Source: Podospora pseudoanserina
Lineage: Eukaryota > Ascomycota > Sordariomycetes > Sordariales > Podosporaceae
Assembly (NCBI RefSeq): GCF_035222485.1
Contig: NC_085922.1
Span: 1,627,001-1,691,000, forward strand
Reading direction: 5' to 3'
Length of the DNA: 64,000 nucleotides
Shown here: piece after piece, positions 24,001-35,700 of the stretch
Position numbering within the stretch: position 1 is the stretch's first letter
Layout of the letters: every line of letters starts with the position of its first letter
Notes under the pieces: model-generated
Database searches by the model: none
What the model saw: only the letters and a program-made list of their open reading frames with translations
Told to the model about the DNA's origin: nothing
Position numbers and translations under genes: made by a program

Positions 24001-24770
24001 CCTTTTTCTTCCATCTAACCCCCCTCCGCAGCGACGACCCCTGGAACACAACCTGCGCCGAAAACGCCGAATGGCTCCGCCGCTTCAAGCGCGATTCCGG
24101 GATCCTCACCGACCCTTCTCTTCCGGGCTTACCCCTCTCCACCCTCTCCTGGAACATCTCCCAAGGCGGCTCCGGTTTTGCCCCTCCATATACAATCCCC
24201 CCTCCTCCTCTCCCCTCCACCTCCTCCACCTCCGACATCCTCGTCCGGTTACGCGAGGGCTCCAAGCCTTTTCCCGCCCAAACCAAAACAGTCGACCGCT
24301 TCGTCAAAAACATCAAAGGACGCTGGGAGGAGCCAGCAAAAGTCTTTTGTTCTCGAGAGCTGGAAAAAGGACTGGCAGATTGGGTCATGGGGTTGGGGTA
24401 TGTTCCCTCGGATGGGGAGATGAGCCAAAAAGCGAAAGAGGTGATGGGGACAGAAAAGACGGCGGCGGATGATGCGGTGCTGGTGGGCAAGTTTAGGGAT
24501 ATGATGGCTGCCAGGCTGCAGCAGTCAAATCAAACCCAGTACCATCAGGGCCTGGATCTGGGCATGATGGACATGTCGAGCACCAACACCGCAGGACTGA
24601 CAAGCGGTGAGCTCGACGATCTCCTCCTTCAGGGCATGGATTTTGACTTTACCGACCTCGGTGGGGGAGGTGGTTTTGACGGGAATCTTGTGGGGTTTGA
24701 AGGCATTGATCTTCTGATGCCCCAGAGGAGTAGTGGTGGGCAGCAGCAGCAGCAGCAGCAGATGTTCTAA
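21023..24770 (+). CDS. Homeodomain plus C2H2 zinc-finger transcription regulator
   Basis: Exons 21023-23970 and 24032-24770, across a 61-nt GT-AG intron, give 1228 aa. In order: a Cys cluster at ~112-145 (CTNCQLGGYQC...CTSC...CSEC); a TALE-like homeodomain at ~209-270 ending ITNWLANTRRRNKN; Ser-rich linker; a basic RGRRRRRRKA stretch; C2H2 fingers at ~418-445 (CTFCTETFRTKHDWQRH), ~465-510 and ~534-560. Five copies of a ~50-residue module (EYV...P.DE.LQ..AR.I...) begin near 611, 702, 801, 945 and 1091. The C-terminus is acidic/hydrophobic with a short Gln run. The splice restores the fourth module (IIYEDDDPWNTTCAENAEWL). A second ATG at 21041 is possible. It probably acts in the nucleus; its targets are unknown. 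Confidence 0.88.
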
Positions 24771-25869
24771 CTTTTGAAGAAGGGGTGGGTGTATGATGCA
24801 TGGAAATCTCCTCTCAAAAGGGCATTGAGAGTATGTGATGAGGCCATGAACTTTCATTTCTTTTAGGTTTTTCATGTGCTTTGAATCGGGTTTGGGACAG
24901 ATTTCTTCTTTCGTGCAGCATTATATAGGGTGACGAAGTTGGGAGAGGGCATACGAAAGATATGAAAAAGAATAAAACATAATGATATTTGGCCGTCGGT
25001 TGCAGCTACTTCAAGGTGTGCTTGGCTGTGATGGACTTGGGTGGCTTTAGGCAGCACATCACTTACACGAGACAAAGTTACGCAAGAAAGCCACAAGTGG
25101 AAACACAAACGAGATGCAGTTCTTGAACGTCAGTATTTATTGGAGTACCCCCAAGTACACCTAGCTAAGTCGATAATGCCAATGCTCTAGGTATCTATCT
25201 GGCAGAATACCACCACGGCGTAAAGTTCTGATGCCAAGCTTAAAGTTGTGCCAAAGATAAAAGAGACAAACACGCAGGCTGTAGACTGGAGCACAACATC
25301 TACTTGTACAAAACAGCAGGCTCTTAAGCATAAATGTAGCGGGGAGTTCTCTTGCCCGTTACCCATCAACCTTGCGGAAGCAACTCTACGAGAGAGAGTC
25401 GGGTAAAGGGCCTTCTGTCCCGCTTATTGATCTTCCAACGCTCCGTTAAGAACAAGCTCTGGGATGAGCTTTGCTCCTGCCATCTCTAGTGATAGCATCG
25501 CTGGGTGTGTGTGTGTGTAGTGTGGTGTAGTGTAGTGTAGGGGGGAATATATGAGTAATCTCTAGAGCCTGTCTTGTCGGCATGACAAGACAAGAGGGGG
25601 AACAAGGGAGAGGAGGGAAGAGCGGTCCGGTCACTGCTGCCCACCATGATGACTGTAACTGTCAATTCGGTATCTGACTGCTCATGAACGTCTATCGCCG
25701 CCAATCCTGCTGCCTGTTAAAAATGAACGCAACGCTGCCATATCACCAAACGCCGACGCTTGTAGCCTGAGCCGGTCCCATCTCAGATCAAAAAGAGAGA
25801 GAGGTCATGGCGAGGCCCGGCTGTGACGGAAAAACGAATAAAGAAGATAGATACCTGCTGGGAGAGGTG
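24771..25869. other. Convergent intergenic region
   Basis: Holds the 3' ends of the homeodomain gene and the PRPP synthetase gene. A TG/TGTAG simple repeat lies at 25504-25540. No gene is supportable. Confidence 0.5.
25504..25540 (+). repeat. TG / TGTAG simple repeat
   Basis: A (GT)n run grading into TGTAG-like units, seen directly in the sequence. Confidence 0.8.
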
Positions 25870-27427
25870 TTATGAGTCCAAGACATGCTGGAACAGTGGC
25901 GACATCGACTCGCCGTAGTGGTTTCTGCGAATCGCCTCAGCCAGGAGGAACGACAGATCGAGAACCACCAGCTTGCTGGCCTTGCGCGCCTTCTCTTCGG
26001 GTATCGGATAGCTGTTGGTCACCACGATGGTGTCGATGCAATCACAAGCCTGCATCTGCTCAAGGCAATCGCCTCCAAAGACACCATGTGTTGCAATGCA
26101 GTACACCTTCTCGGCCTTGCCACGCTTCCGTACCGTCTCGGCCGCAGCAATCCACGAGCCGGGCTTGTCGATCATATCGTCCACGATGAAGACCGAACGG
26201 CCCTTCACATCGCCCACCAACGTGATCATGTGTTCAACTTTTGGTTTGAGAATCTCCTCCTCTTCATCTGAACTGGCTTCCGCATCACCGGAGCCACCCA
26301 GGGCATGCGACTGGGGCGCAAAAAACGAAGACGCATGGGACATAACCATGGGATCTTCGTCTGGAATCTCTGTCCCTGCCACACTTTCTGCCGGTGATAC
26401 AAAATCATCCGGCACGATATGGCCTTGAACCAAGCGACCATGAATGACCTCTGCTGCTCTCTGATCGTTAAACTCGAGCTCGTCACCTTCCGCCTCCTCG
26501 TCGAGCTCATCAATGACCGACGACTGTGATAGCGTGGTTTGAGACCTGGTGTGGTGGGGCTTGGGGTTGCTCGCAGAGCGGGCACATGTGCCGTTAGCAG
26601 CAGGGCGAGGTGATCCCTGGCCGTCTGCCACAACGCGCGAGTCTTGGGATTGTGCGTTTGTTGCTTCCTTTTCGGGCTCGGTCGAGGTGGTACGCACCTG
26701 GTTACTGATGGGGTCCAGCACTGGCTGTCGCTCAATGCCGTCGAGGTGGTTCATGATCATGCTCGCCGTCATGTTGTGGCCTCGTCTTTTGTCCGTAGTG
26801 ACCATGCCAAAGTTCAGCTTGAGTGCGTCGGCAAGAGACGTGACACGCTTGGTGCCGCCGGCGTTCTTGGACACCACCACCGCCTCCTTCCAGTCTGGCA
26901 CATTGTGTCTGATCCAGCGAGCAATCAGCGGCTCAGCGTGAAGGTTGTCCACCGGGCACTTGAAGAAGCCCTGCATTTGTGACGCGTGCAGATCGACCGT
27001 TACAATGTGCTTAACACCCGCAACCCCAAGGAGGTTGGCCAACATCCGCGCAGTAATCGCTCCTCTATGCGACTTCTTCTTGGACTGGCGACTGTATGGG
27101 AAGTATGGCAGGACAGCTGGGCGACCGTGTCAATTGGGTTCAGTTCATGGAAAGAGGAAGTAATGTACCAGTGACTTTGCTCGCCGAGCCTCCCTTGCAG
27201 GCCGAGATCATGATGAGCAGCTCCATGATGGTGTCGTTGATCTTGGGGCTGCCGGACTGCACGACAAAGACGTCCTTCTCGCGCACGCTGGTGAGGATGC
27301 GGACGCTCGTCTCGCCGTTGGAGAATTGGGTGAGCTCGGCCTCGGCCGGAGCCATGCCGAGATTCTCACATATTTGCTTTGTGAGGGATGGGCAGCTGGT
27401 GCCCGAGAAAATGAGAGTGCCTCGCAT
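25870..27427 (-). CDS. Ribose-phosphate pyrophosphokinase, Prs5/Prs1-like with long insertion
   Basis: Makes PRPP from ribose 5-phosphate and ATP. Exons 27427-27169 and 27116-25870 (52-nt GT-AG intron) give 501 aa starting MRGTLIFSG. The N-terminal domain is typical (LTQFSNGETSVRI; AVLPYFPYSRQ after the splice), as is TVDLHASQMQGFF. About 175 residues (~200-377) rich in Ser, Glu and Asp are inserted between the catalytic halves, like the non-homologous regions of yeast Prs1 and Prs5. The usual PDAGG motif reads KNAGG, and the PRPP loop reads VDDMIDKPGS instead of a DD-x-ADT-x-GT form. It may therefore be a regulatory or partner-dependent subunit rather than an efficient enzyme alone; that is inference. 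Confidence 0.88.
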
Positions 27428-28230
27428 ATTGAGAGGGAGCGGATTTGATTGAGGTTGCGGGAGGAAGCTGCAATTTTTTCCCACCTCGTCTAAAAAGCGT
27501 TGACAAGAGTGGGGCTGGTCCCAGGTTCCGTCCCCACCTGCACGGTCGGCTGTCGCACATCGAGTCAGCTTGTCCGCCCCGATCCCGTCGTGTCCGACAC
27601 TGCCCGTTCAAGCTGAGCAATCAGGAAGAGGTGATGGGCAGACGTTTCGTCATAGGTTTTGTTGCAAAGACGGTGATTATCCGTGGCACTGTTACCTAAA
27701 AGAACAACATCACATAAAACTGTGTCACAAGAACCTCAAAGACGCAGGTAAAGAAGGAGGTTCCTGCCCACTGAAATTACAGCGGGCAAGTCACTGTCAG
27801 CCGGGAAGGCGCGGGCCTGTAGCTCCGCCTTTCAGGTGGTTGTGGTTGACAACTGAAGCATCAGCCACAAACGGCGGTCGAGTGGCTGACACTTCCTTGA
27901 GCAAACAGCCAGAGCAAAGAGCCAGAGCATAGACTGACGGTTCAAACAGTTCCGTTGAGCTTCTCCAGAGTCCTAACTGTTCGTCTGTAGGCCGTTGAGC
28001 CGGTTGAATGACTACCTAAGCCCGTAGTTGTTGCTGCACTTCCTGGGGTCTTGTCAAACAGGCTTTTTGTGGGGAGACCTGGGAAGCTCAACTACAACAC
28101 AGAAATATTTTTACACTGTCCGTACCAGGTACTCTTAGGTACGCCCTTGAATCTATAGGTAAGGCTTATTCATTCCCAAATCCTTGACATGAATCTGACG
28201 CTATTCCAGGTATTCCTCCTCCTGAGAAAT
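27428..28230. promoter_or_regulatory. Divergent promoter region, PRPP synthetase / XPG-like gene
   Basis: Both flanking genes start here and point outward. No coding frame is supportable and no named motif was recognised. Confidence 0.45.
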
Positions 28231-30041
28231 ATGGGCATACCTCATCTCAAAAGGAACCTGGAGCCCTATGCAGAGCGGGGTGCCATTGCGCCGTGCAATG
28301 TTGTTGTCGACGGCCCTGCCCTGGCCTATCATGTCCTCAGTCTGGCGTCGAGGACAACCATAAAGATCTCGCCCTTTGAGCAGCCCTCATATGAGTTGTT
28401 GGGGCGAACAGCGATACAATGGCTCGAGAAAATGGAGGAGTGTGGATTGACCATGTACTTACACGAGCCTCCAACAATACACAATTGTAGAGCTAATGTT
28501 TCCATCTGTTCAGTGCGCACATCTATTTTGACGGCTATCTCCCCACCTCAAAGCGACCTGAACGTATGCAAAGACTTATCAGGTCGACCAAGGAACTCTT
28601 CAAGTACCATTCGACCACGGTGACAGGAGTATCAAGAGAACGTTCTCGTCGCAAGGGTGAGAAGAAGGTCGAATTGTTTCCTGCCTCTATCGGGGGAGAA
28701 ACGAGATCTAAACCACCTCCACCTGCCTTTCTTGTACCTGCCGTCTTGGATGCGTTGCGTGGCTCAAAGTATGGCCCAATAACGGAGGTGATGGGTGGAG
28801 AGGCAGATGGGTACTGTGCTGTTCACGTTCGAAAGTCGGGAGGGTTGGTCTTGACTTCAGATTCAGATCTCTTGGTCCACGATCTTGGTGAGAATGGAGG
28901 TGTGATATTCTTTACAGACATCGACCTCGACTCAGAAAACATCAAGCTCGTCGCTCCTCAGTTTCGACATGCAGAAATCTGCCGCAAACTGTCCATCAAG
29001 CCCGACGTGGGCTTCTCCTACATGGCATTCGAGATCTCGGCAGACCCCCACCTCACACTTGAACAGGCCGCTGAAAGATCAAGGAGAGGAGAAGCTGTGA
29101 TGTACAGCCGGGAAGAGTACGATTCGTTCATCAAGACGTACCTGTTGCCCGAGACGGCACCAAAAACAGTCGCTATTTGTGGATTGCAGCTCGACCCAAG
29201 AATATCTGAGCTGGTTCTCCGTTATTTGCAGATAACTACAACAGCCTCAAAGGAGAAGGGTGCATCCCTCGAGATTTTTCTACCGTTTCTTCTCGACTGC
29301 CCATCCCGAACAAGTGCCTGGGAGGTGAGCAAACCTATCAGGAAGCTGGCCTATTCTCTTCTACAGTCGGGCCAGAAAACCTCTCTCAAGACAGTTTCCG
29401 AGATGAGGAGGCTTCAAACACTGTCTTCGGGATCACAGGTCGATATTCTACCATCATCCAAGGTGGAAGAAGAATGCAATCATCTCCTCAGCAACATCGG
29501 CAAGATAAAGGCACACATCACCGACCCCGAGCTACTTTGGGTAGTACTGTCTATCTACCTAGACATTGACAGGACAGTAGAACGAGCCAAGGGCTACCCC
29601 TTAAGTCTCGAAATCCTGACCCAGGAAGCGAGAGGCAAGCTGAACGAGTACTCCTGGGATGTTCTCCAAGTCTTCGCACAGGTACAAGCAACGTTTTACT
29701 CTCTCCGAATGCTTGAGCAGATTCTCAACCTCCAAGAGAGGAAAGGAAACGCAGTGGATGGTATTACCGCCCTGTCAGATCTCCCATCTCTCGACAAGTT
29801 CCTATCACTTGCAGATTTTACGGAGACGCTTCAACGTCTGAGAGAGGCCGGCGGACTCGAGTGCCTTATTGACCTCTGCTCAGACATGAAGGATATGATC
29901 CCACATATTGAAGCCATCGGGAAACCACCAAAGAGCAATAAGGACAGAAAAAGAAAGGCGCAGCCAGGGGTTGTGGAGGGCCACCAAGTTAGAGCACGGC
30001 CGAGCAACCCGTTTGAGTTGCTGAACAGTCGAGATGACTGA
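28231..30041 (+). CDS. XPG/Asteroid-like nuclease-family protein
   Basis: Exons 28231-28454 and 28514-30041 (59-nt GT-AG intron) give 583 aa. The N-terminal MGIPHLKRNLEPYAERG and NVVVDGPALAYHV match the XPG-N region with its metal-binding Asp. The splice restores IAHIYFDGYLP. An XPG-I-like block at about residues 170-200 (GGEADGYCAVHV, then LVLTSDSDLLVHD) keeps the acidic E-A-D and D-S-D groups of FEN1-type active sites. The rest is helical, as in Asteroid proteins, with a Lys/Arg stretch (NKDRKRKAQ) near the end. Family members are structure-specific nucleases or RNA-binding relatives. Activity here is likely possible but unproven. Confidence 0.8.
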
Positions 30042-30437
30042 TTCACTTACATACGGAAATCTTCATAATACCAAAGATTTGACAACACCTCCTGACTTCG
30101 AACATAATGAGTGATTAGTAGAAAGCGTACTCTGAAGCCATACCCCCTAAACAAGGGTTAGGGCTCAAAGCGACCACCCCCCCAAAAAAAGTCCTTATCG
30201 TTTATCACCCCTCCAAGAGTCCCCAAAAACTTTTGTGAAATGCCCCGCGTTTCCAGTCATAAAGGTTCTTCCACACATTATTCTCTGCCCCCTCCTTCCA
30301 CTCACACCACTCGATCTAATCAGATCAGATAACCCTCTCTCTCCACCCTCACCTTTTTCTCCTCCCCTCCCCTCCCTCTTAAACCTCTCTTCACACATCA
30401 CACCTCCCATACATCCCCAACCCACCAGTCTCTCAAA
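30042..30437. other. Intergenic, promoter of deoxyhypusine hydroxylase
   Basis: Between two plus-strand genes. The last ~150 bases are strongly pyrimidine-rich (C and T), consistent with a highly expressed fungal gene's leader. Confidence 0.5.
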
Positions 30438-31501
30438 ATGTCCGACACGCTCTCGTCGATCGCTTCCTTGAGGTCCTCCCTCACAGCCGAAAGCACCCCC
30501 CTCCCCGTCCGCTTCCGCGCCCTCTTCTCCCTCAAGCACCTAGCCGTAACCGCCCCCTCCCCCACCTCCCCCGAAGCCCTCGCCGCAATCGAAGCCATCG
30601 CCGCAGCTTTTACCTCCCCTTCCGCCCTCCTCAAGCATGAGCTCGCTTACTGCCTGGGCCAGACCCACAACCTCGCCGCAGTCCCCTACCTGACCAAAGT
30701 CCTCGAAGATCTCGCCGAAGATCCCATGTGCAGACACGAAGCAGCCGAAGCTCTCGGCGCGCTAGGCGACACCGGAAGCCTGGAGATTTTGAAAAAGTAC
30801 AAACACAGACAAGGAGAGGACGTCAGTGTAAGGGAGACTTGTGAAATCGCCATTGAGAGGATAGAGTGGGAGAGTAGTGAGGAGAGAAAGAGGGAGAAGC
30901 TTAGGCAGAGGTGCGCATTTCACTCAAGAACAAGGGGGAAAAGAAAGGGCTGTTTTGAAGAGATCGCATTGCTAACTAGATTGCTACAAACAGTGACTTT
31001 GCCTCGGTCGATCCTGCCCCTCCCATGCCCCAGGGCGAAGAGACACCGAGTGTCGAGGAGCTGCGCAAGACGCTCATGGACACCACCAAGCCCCTTTTCC
31101 TCCGATATCGCGCCATGTTTGCCCTTCGCGATTTGGCGTCTCCTCCTGATCTCCCGACTGCTGTCCCGGCTGTTTTGGCATTGGCCGAAGGCTTCGCGGA
31201 TAACTCTGCGCTTTTCAGACATGAAATTGCTTTTGTTTTCGGGCAGCTGTCGCATCCTGCTTCTATTCCCGCGCTGACTGGTGCATTGAGCAACACGGAG
31301 GAGGCGTCGATGGTGAGGCACGAGGCTGCCGAGGCGCTGGGCAGCTTGGGTGAGGAGCCCGGAGTGGAGGAGACGCTCAAGAAGTTCTTGCACGATAAAG
31401 AGAAGGTGGTGAGGGAGAGCTGTATTGTTGCGCTGGATATGGCCGAGTATGAGAAGAGCAATGAGGCGGAGTATGCCTTGATTCCGGAGGTCACTGCTTA
31501 A
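30438..31501 (+). CDS. LIA1: Deoxyhypusine hydroxylase
   Basis: Catalyses the last step of hypusine formation on eIF5A. Exons 30438-30910 and 30994-31501 (83-nt GT-AG intron) give 326 aa. The protein is two blocks of HEAT-like (PBS-lyase) repeats. All four His-Glu metal motifs are present: KHELAYCLG and RHEAAEALG in the first half, RHEIAFVFG and RHEAAEALG in the second. These hold the di-iron centre in this family. The intron lies in the linker between the two halves and is in frame ([10 protein letters not shown]). Length is as expected. Confidence 0.95.
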
Positions 31502-31684
31502 GCAAGGGATTTGAGTGGGAGGTAAATATGGATGGGTATCTTTGAGCGTTCTATTGTTGATAACAGGCGTTGGGTCATTAAAACGATGTTTGGTTTGGTT
31601 GCCTCTTGAGAAGGCGGGTTTGTTAGATGTTTCTGTGCTCGGGCATATCGTGGGTGGTTGTCGTGAATTAGGAAGGGTAGCAGC

Positions 31685-32178
31685 TCAGTTGTTGGTGGAC
31701 CATCTGGGGGTTCAATGTTAGCAAGAACAGATAAGACAATGTCGATATCAACTGTTGCGCACTTTTCACCGCACTCGCAGTTGTAAATAATTGTTGAGCC
31801 TTCATCGGCAGATCTCTGTTGGACTTCAGAGTAGCGAATGCCGCGCCTCCCGCACTTGTGGCAGTCCATGTTGGGGTCGACTCTTTCGGTTTGTACTTCG
31901 TGTCTCTTGACGGTCTGGACTATGGAAAGCTTCTGTCGTAGGGCTGACGGGAAGTCGGAGGGCTTTGTCTTTGTTGTTACGGCCTTCCAGGCATGATCTG
32001 CATTGTGGTAGCTTGTCAGCAACAATTCGAGGGGCTGGTTGATTTATGACATGTGAAACTGACCTCTGTGTTCCGCGCCACAGCATTTGCAAATCAGAAT
32101 GTTCTTTACACTGCCCTGGGAGGCAGGTAAAAGGTCACCACAGTCGGTGCAGAAGACGAGGGAGCCGATAGCAGACAT
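31685..32178 (-). CDS. RPA12: DNA-directed RNA polymerase I subunit Rpa12 (A12.2)
   Basis: Exons 32178-32064, 31997-31763 and 31703-31685 give 122 aa. The last exon is only 19 nt and supplies the final KWSTNN; without it the frame reads on into unrelated sequence. The N-terminal zinc ribbon is at ~10-35 (CTDCGDLLP...CKCCG). The C-terminal TFIIS-like ribbon begins CHKCGRRG and carries the acidic-loop motif RSADEG, which family members insert into the Pol I active site for RNA cleavage. The last Cys pair is C-E-C rather than C-x2-C. Gene order is tail-to-tail with the deoxyhypusine hydroxylase gene (183 bp between stops). Confidence 0.92.
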
Positions 32179-32776
32179 GGTTGCGATGTGTGGTGTTATT
32201 TGGTGAGTTATCGGACCTCAAAAATGGCACTCCAAATTAATTCTTATCCACTGCGAGCGACTCTGCGACAAGCTTTCCCGTCAAGAGAAAAAGTTTTAGC
32301 GTCAACCAGAGATGGGGCCTCGAGACCCCTGCACCCCGCGACTGCACCTCTTTCGGCAGGCAACTCGCTGGGGCACGGACCACATGGCTCCCCAAAAGCT
32401 GCAAGGCGGCGCTGAAAGATGCTGGAGAAGCGACGGCAGGCGCGAGTGAGGCTGCACTTGGCGGTCCTTCTTTCTGGGATCCAACTCCCAATCGAGAGTG
32501 CCAGGCACGACCAGGACAGGATTATCATTTGCTTTCTGTTTGACGACCATTGTCGCGTTTTGTTGCAGTCCAGCTGTCAGGCGAGGATGAACCTCTTGCT
32601 GATTGCTGAAAAGAACCACAGCCCTCCGCGTTGAATCCCTCGACTTTCCACTTTCACGTCTTTGAACCTCCTGGAGAGAGCGCCTCGAGAGCTTGCTGCG
32701 ATCGCCCCGCGAGCCATGTTCCGACACCTCTTGTCGTAATTCGACTGCAAACAGATCTGCTTTGCTCCCACCAACC
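32179..32776. promoter_or_regulatory. Divergent promoter region, RPA12 / SCC2
   Basis: A 0.6-kb gap between outward-pointing coding starts must contain both promoters. Frames inside it are not protein-like. Confidence 0.5.
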
Positions 32777-35700
32777 ATGGCGAACTCATGGTCGGGCGCC
32801 CACAATGGCCCTCCAAACAATAACAATTGGGATGGAGCTCCTCAGGCCAACCCACCACCACCTCCAGTTTCGCAACCTGCTGGCTTTGCGAGGCCATTCA
32901 CACTCGCCGAAGTCTTGCCCTACACACCATTCTCGGCGATAGCTCCCTTTGACTCGAGTATGCTTTTCTCTTGACTTTACTCACTTCTATGGGATTGAAC
33001 TATCATTTTCTGACGATATCCTCTCCTGAATAGGTGTGCTTCCTTCGCCATCGATAGGTTCTGCGTCGCCCGCTCCCCCAGTAACCGACCTGATACCAAG
33101 TCTCGACTTCGAATCGTTAAATCAAGAGGCTTCCACGAATACGGCCTCGAGGTTACTACAGCAGACAGTCGGCCAGGTTCAAAGGCTTCTAGAGAGAGGA
33201 AATATCCCCGAATAGTATGTTTGATACCCGGTGGAATGGCAAGATATTGAAGCTAATATTGCCGAAGCAAATTCAAGACTGGACCACGCGCGACGACTTC
33301 TCCTTCACCAGCGAAACACAGTTCTCTGGCTGCGGGACTGTCACCGTTCTCGAAAATGGTGCACGATTCAACGTCGATACCGTTTCGGTATCCGACCCCA
33401 GATACCCCCACACCCGCTGCGAATAATCATCCGAACGTCATTACCACGCCCGTTCCCACGAAACAGAAGATTTCTGCCAAGCCGGTCATTAAGAAAGAAC
33501 CAGGCCAAGGAAAGAAACTGAGCAGTATTCCTGCAAACACACCGGGCCCTTCTGCGAGCCCGGCCACATCAGCGAACCAGCAGGCACATGCTGCGAACAA
33601 GGCGCGATTCGAGATTGTCTTGCCCACCAAGAAGGAGCTTGAACAGCCGGCCGGCCTTGCGAATATCAAGCCGCACCCTTCGTCTAATGTGACTCCACGC
33701 GCTCCGCCTGCGCCAGTTGCTCCCCCGACTCCGGCGTATCATCCTCAGTATCAGCCTCAGGTTCAACACTCACCTCAGGTACAGCATCAACCGCAAGTAC
33801 ACCAACAGCATCAGGTCCCGCAACAACATCAGGTTCAACAACAACAACAACAACAACGCAGTCAGCAACACCCACCGCAGCCTGCTCTCCCACCCCTCAG
33901 CTCTGCAGAAGCTACCGCGGCCTCAAGAACTGCCACGCCCCCAGAGCGGCCCGGATCGCAAAGCATATCCAGCTCTCAAAAGCCAGCCATTGCTATTGAG
34001 CTTCCCAAGACCAAGACTTTTGACAAGAGTGAGTTTATGGTGGTTGCAGATGAGCCTGAGGAGCCTGCCAACTTGCCATTGAAGAAGCGGAAGCACGGTG
34101 ATATTGATGGTGACGACATCTATGGAGAGAGCTTGGATCTTCGCCAGAGAGCTGATGCGGCTCTTCATGACTTGAGAGTGTTTCTTCACAACGCTTTCCA
34201 GGCAGAGAACGCTGTGCTTGCCCGAAGGCAAGGAAACGACATGGTGGTTTTGGTTTCTGAGAACGAAGCTACCCTGACAGCAACCGCACAATCCAAGGCG
34301 CAGGCCCTGCTGGGCAAGACGATCACCTTGAACTGTTTCAAGAATTCGCCTCTCGAGGAGCTACTTCACCTCATTCGGCTTTCCGAAGGTGCTTTAAAGC
34401 TGGCCGAAACGCTAGACATCAAGGTTGACGAGACCTGGGTAGCTGCCGATGTGGAGCAGTGGCTAAGCCAGCTGCCCTGGTTAGAGATGGCGATTCGGGC
34501 TGGCCGCACGTCTCTGAGAATCATGTGTGGCGGCCGTCAAGAGAAGCAGCTTTACTCCCAAGACACAATAGAACACTGTCTTGACCTGTTCAAGCGTATC
34601 ATTGACGGCATCGTCATTCCGATTGCCGAGTTGAGAGCCACACCAGGGGCTAACGAACTCTTCAAGACGTTGGCTCAGAACAAGAAGAAGATTGTGGCCT
34701 TGTTCAACGATTGCCAGAAGCTGTTTTCTATGATGGCGACTTTGATCTCGTCCATCGACACCTCGGACGCGGTGACAAACACGCTCGAGTTCACTGCCTC
34801 GCGGCTCATTTTTATGGAGACGGCACATGCAGAAAAGGACTCCGTCATTGACACGCAAAAGTTCGATGGACTTCGTTTAGTCGCTATGGATATGCTTTCG
34901 CAGATTTTCCTGCTGAACCCTGAACAGCGGAAGGGCATTTTCAATGAGATTTTGAGCTCGTTGGAGAAGCTGCCGCTTGGGAAGAGAGCGAGGACTTTCA
35001 AACTTGTGGATGGCACGAGTATCCAGCCAGTGTCTGCTCTCATCATGCGGTTGGTTCAGACCAGTGCTGGCAAGGTTGGCGATGCGGGTCGAGGAAAGGG
35101 GAATACTATGCCTGTCGAGGACGAGGCGGCCGAAGGCCCCAGGCGGCTGCCGCAGTCGTTTTCCATTCAGGATGAGGAGCACGGTTCCTCGCAGCATCGT
35201 ATCGCCATTCAAGAGCTTGACGACGTTTCTGAGGCCTTGATCAAGACAGCCACCAACAGCGCCTCAGACGTTGTCCAGTTTATTGTGAGCCGAGCGCTCA
35301 AGTCGACCAAGTCTGGTGATACGCCGTATCGCAACCTCCTTGACATGTTTGTGGAGGACTTTGCTCTCTGTCTTGACAATCCCGACTGGCCTGCGGCGGA
35401 GCTGTTGCTTCGAATCTTTATGCATCTGATGTTTCAGCTCATCGAGAATGACAAGCAACCCGTCACTGCGAAGAACATGGCTCTGGAGCTGTTGGGAAGC
35501 ATGGGTGCCGCTGTTTCCAAGCTCCGCGGGCATGTGAGGAAAGGTGTTAGCAGTCTCGACACGCAAGACAGCGACGGCCTGGGGTTGCTCCTTTCCGACT
35601 TGGCTGCTGCGGCGCTGGAGCTCAAGTCTCGCCCGGAGCAGATGGTGGCTTGGACTGGGCCATATCGTGCTACGCTTGAGCACCTCGAGAGCCGCTTCTC

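Noticed and set aside
27790-27850. Possible tRNA-like segment (GGGCCTGTAGCTCCGCC)
   Set aside because: Resembles a D-arm start, but no acceptor stem, anticodon stem or T arm can be paired.
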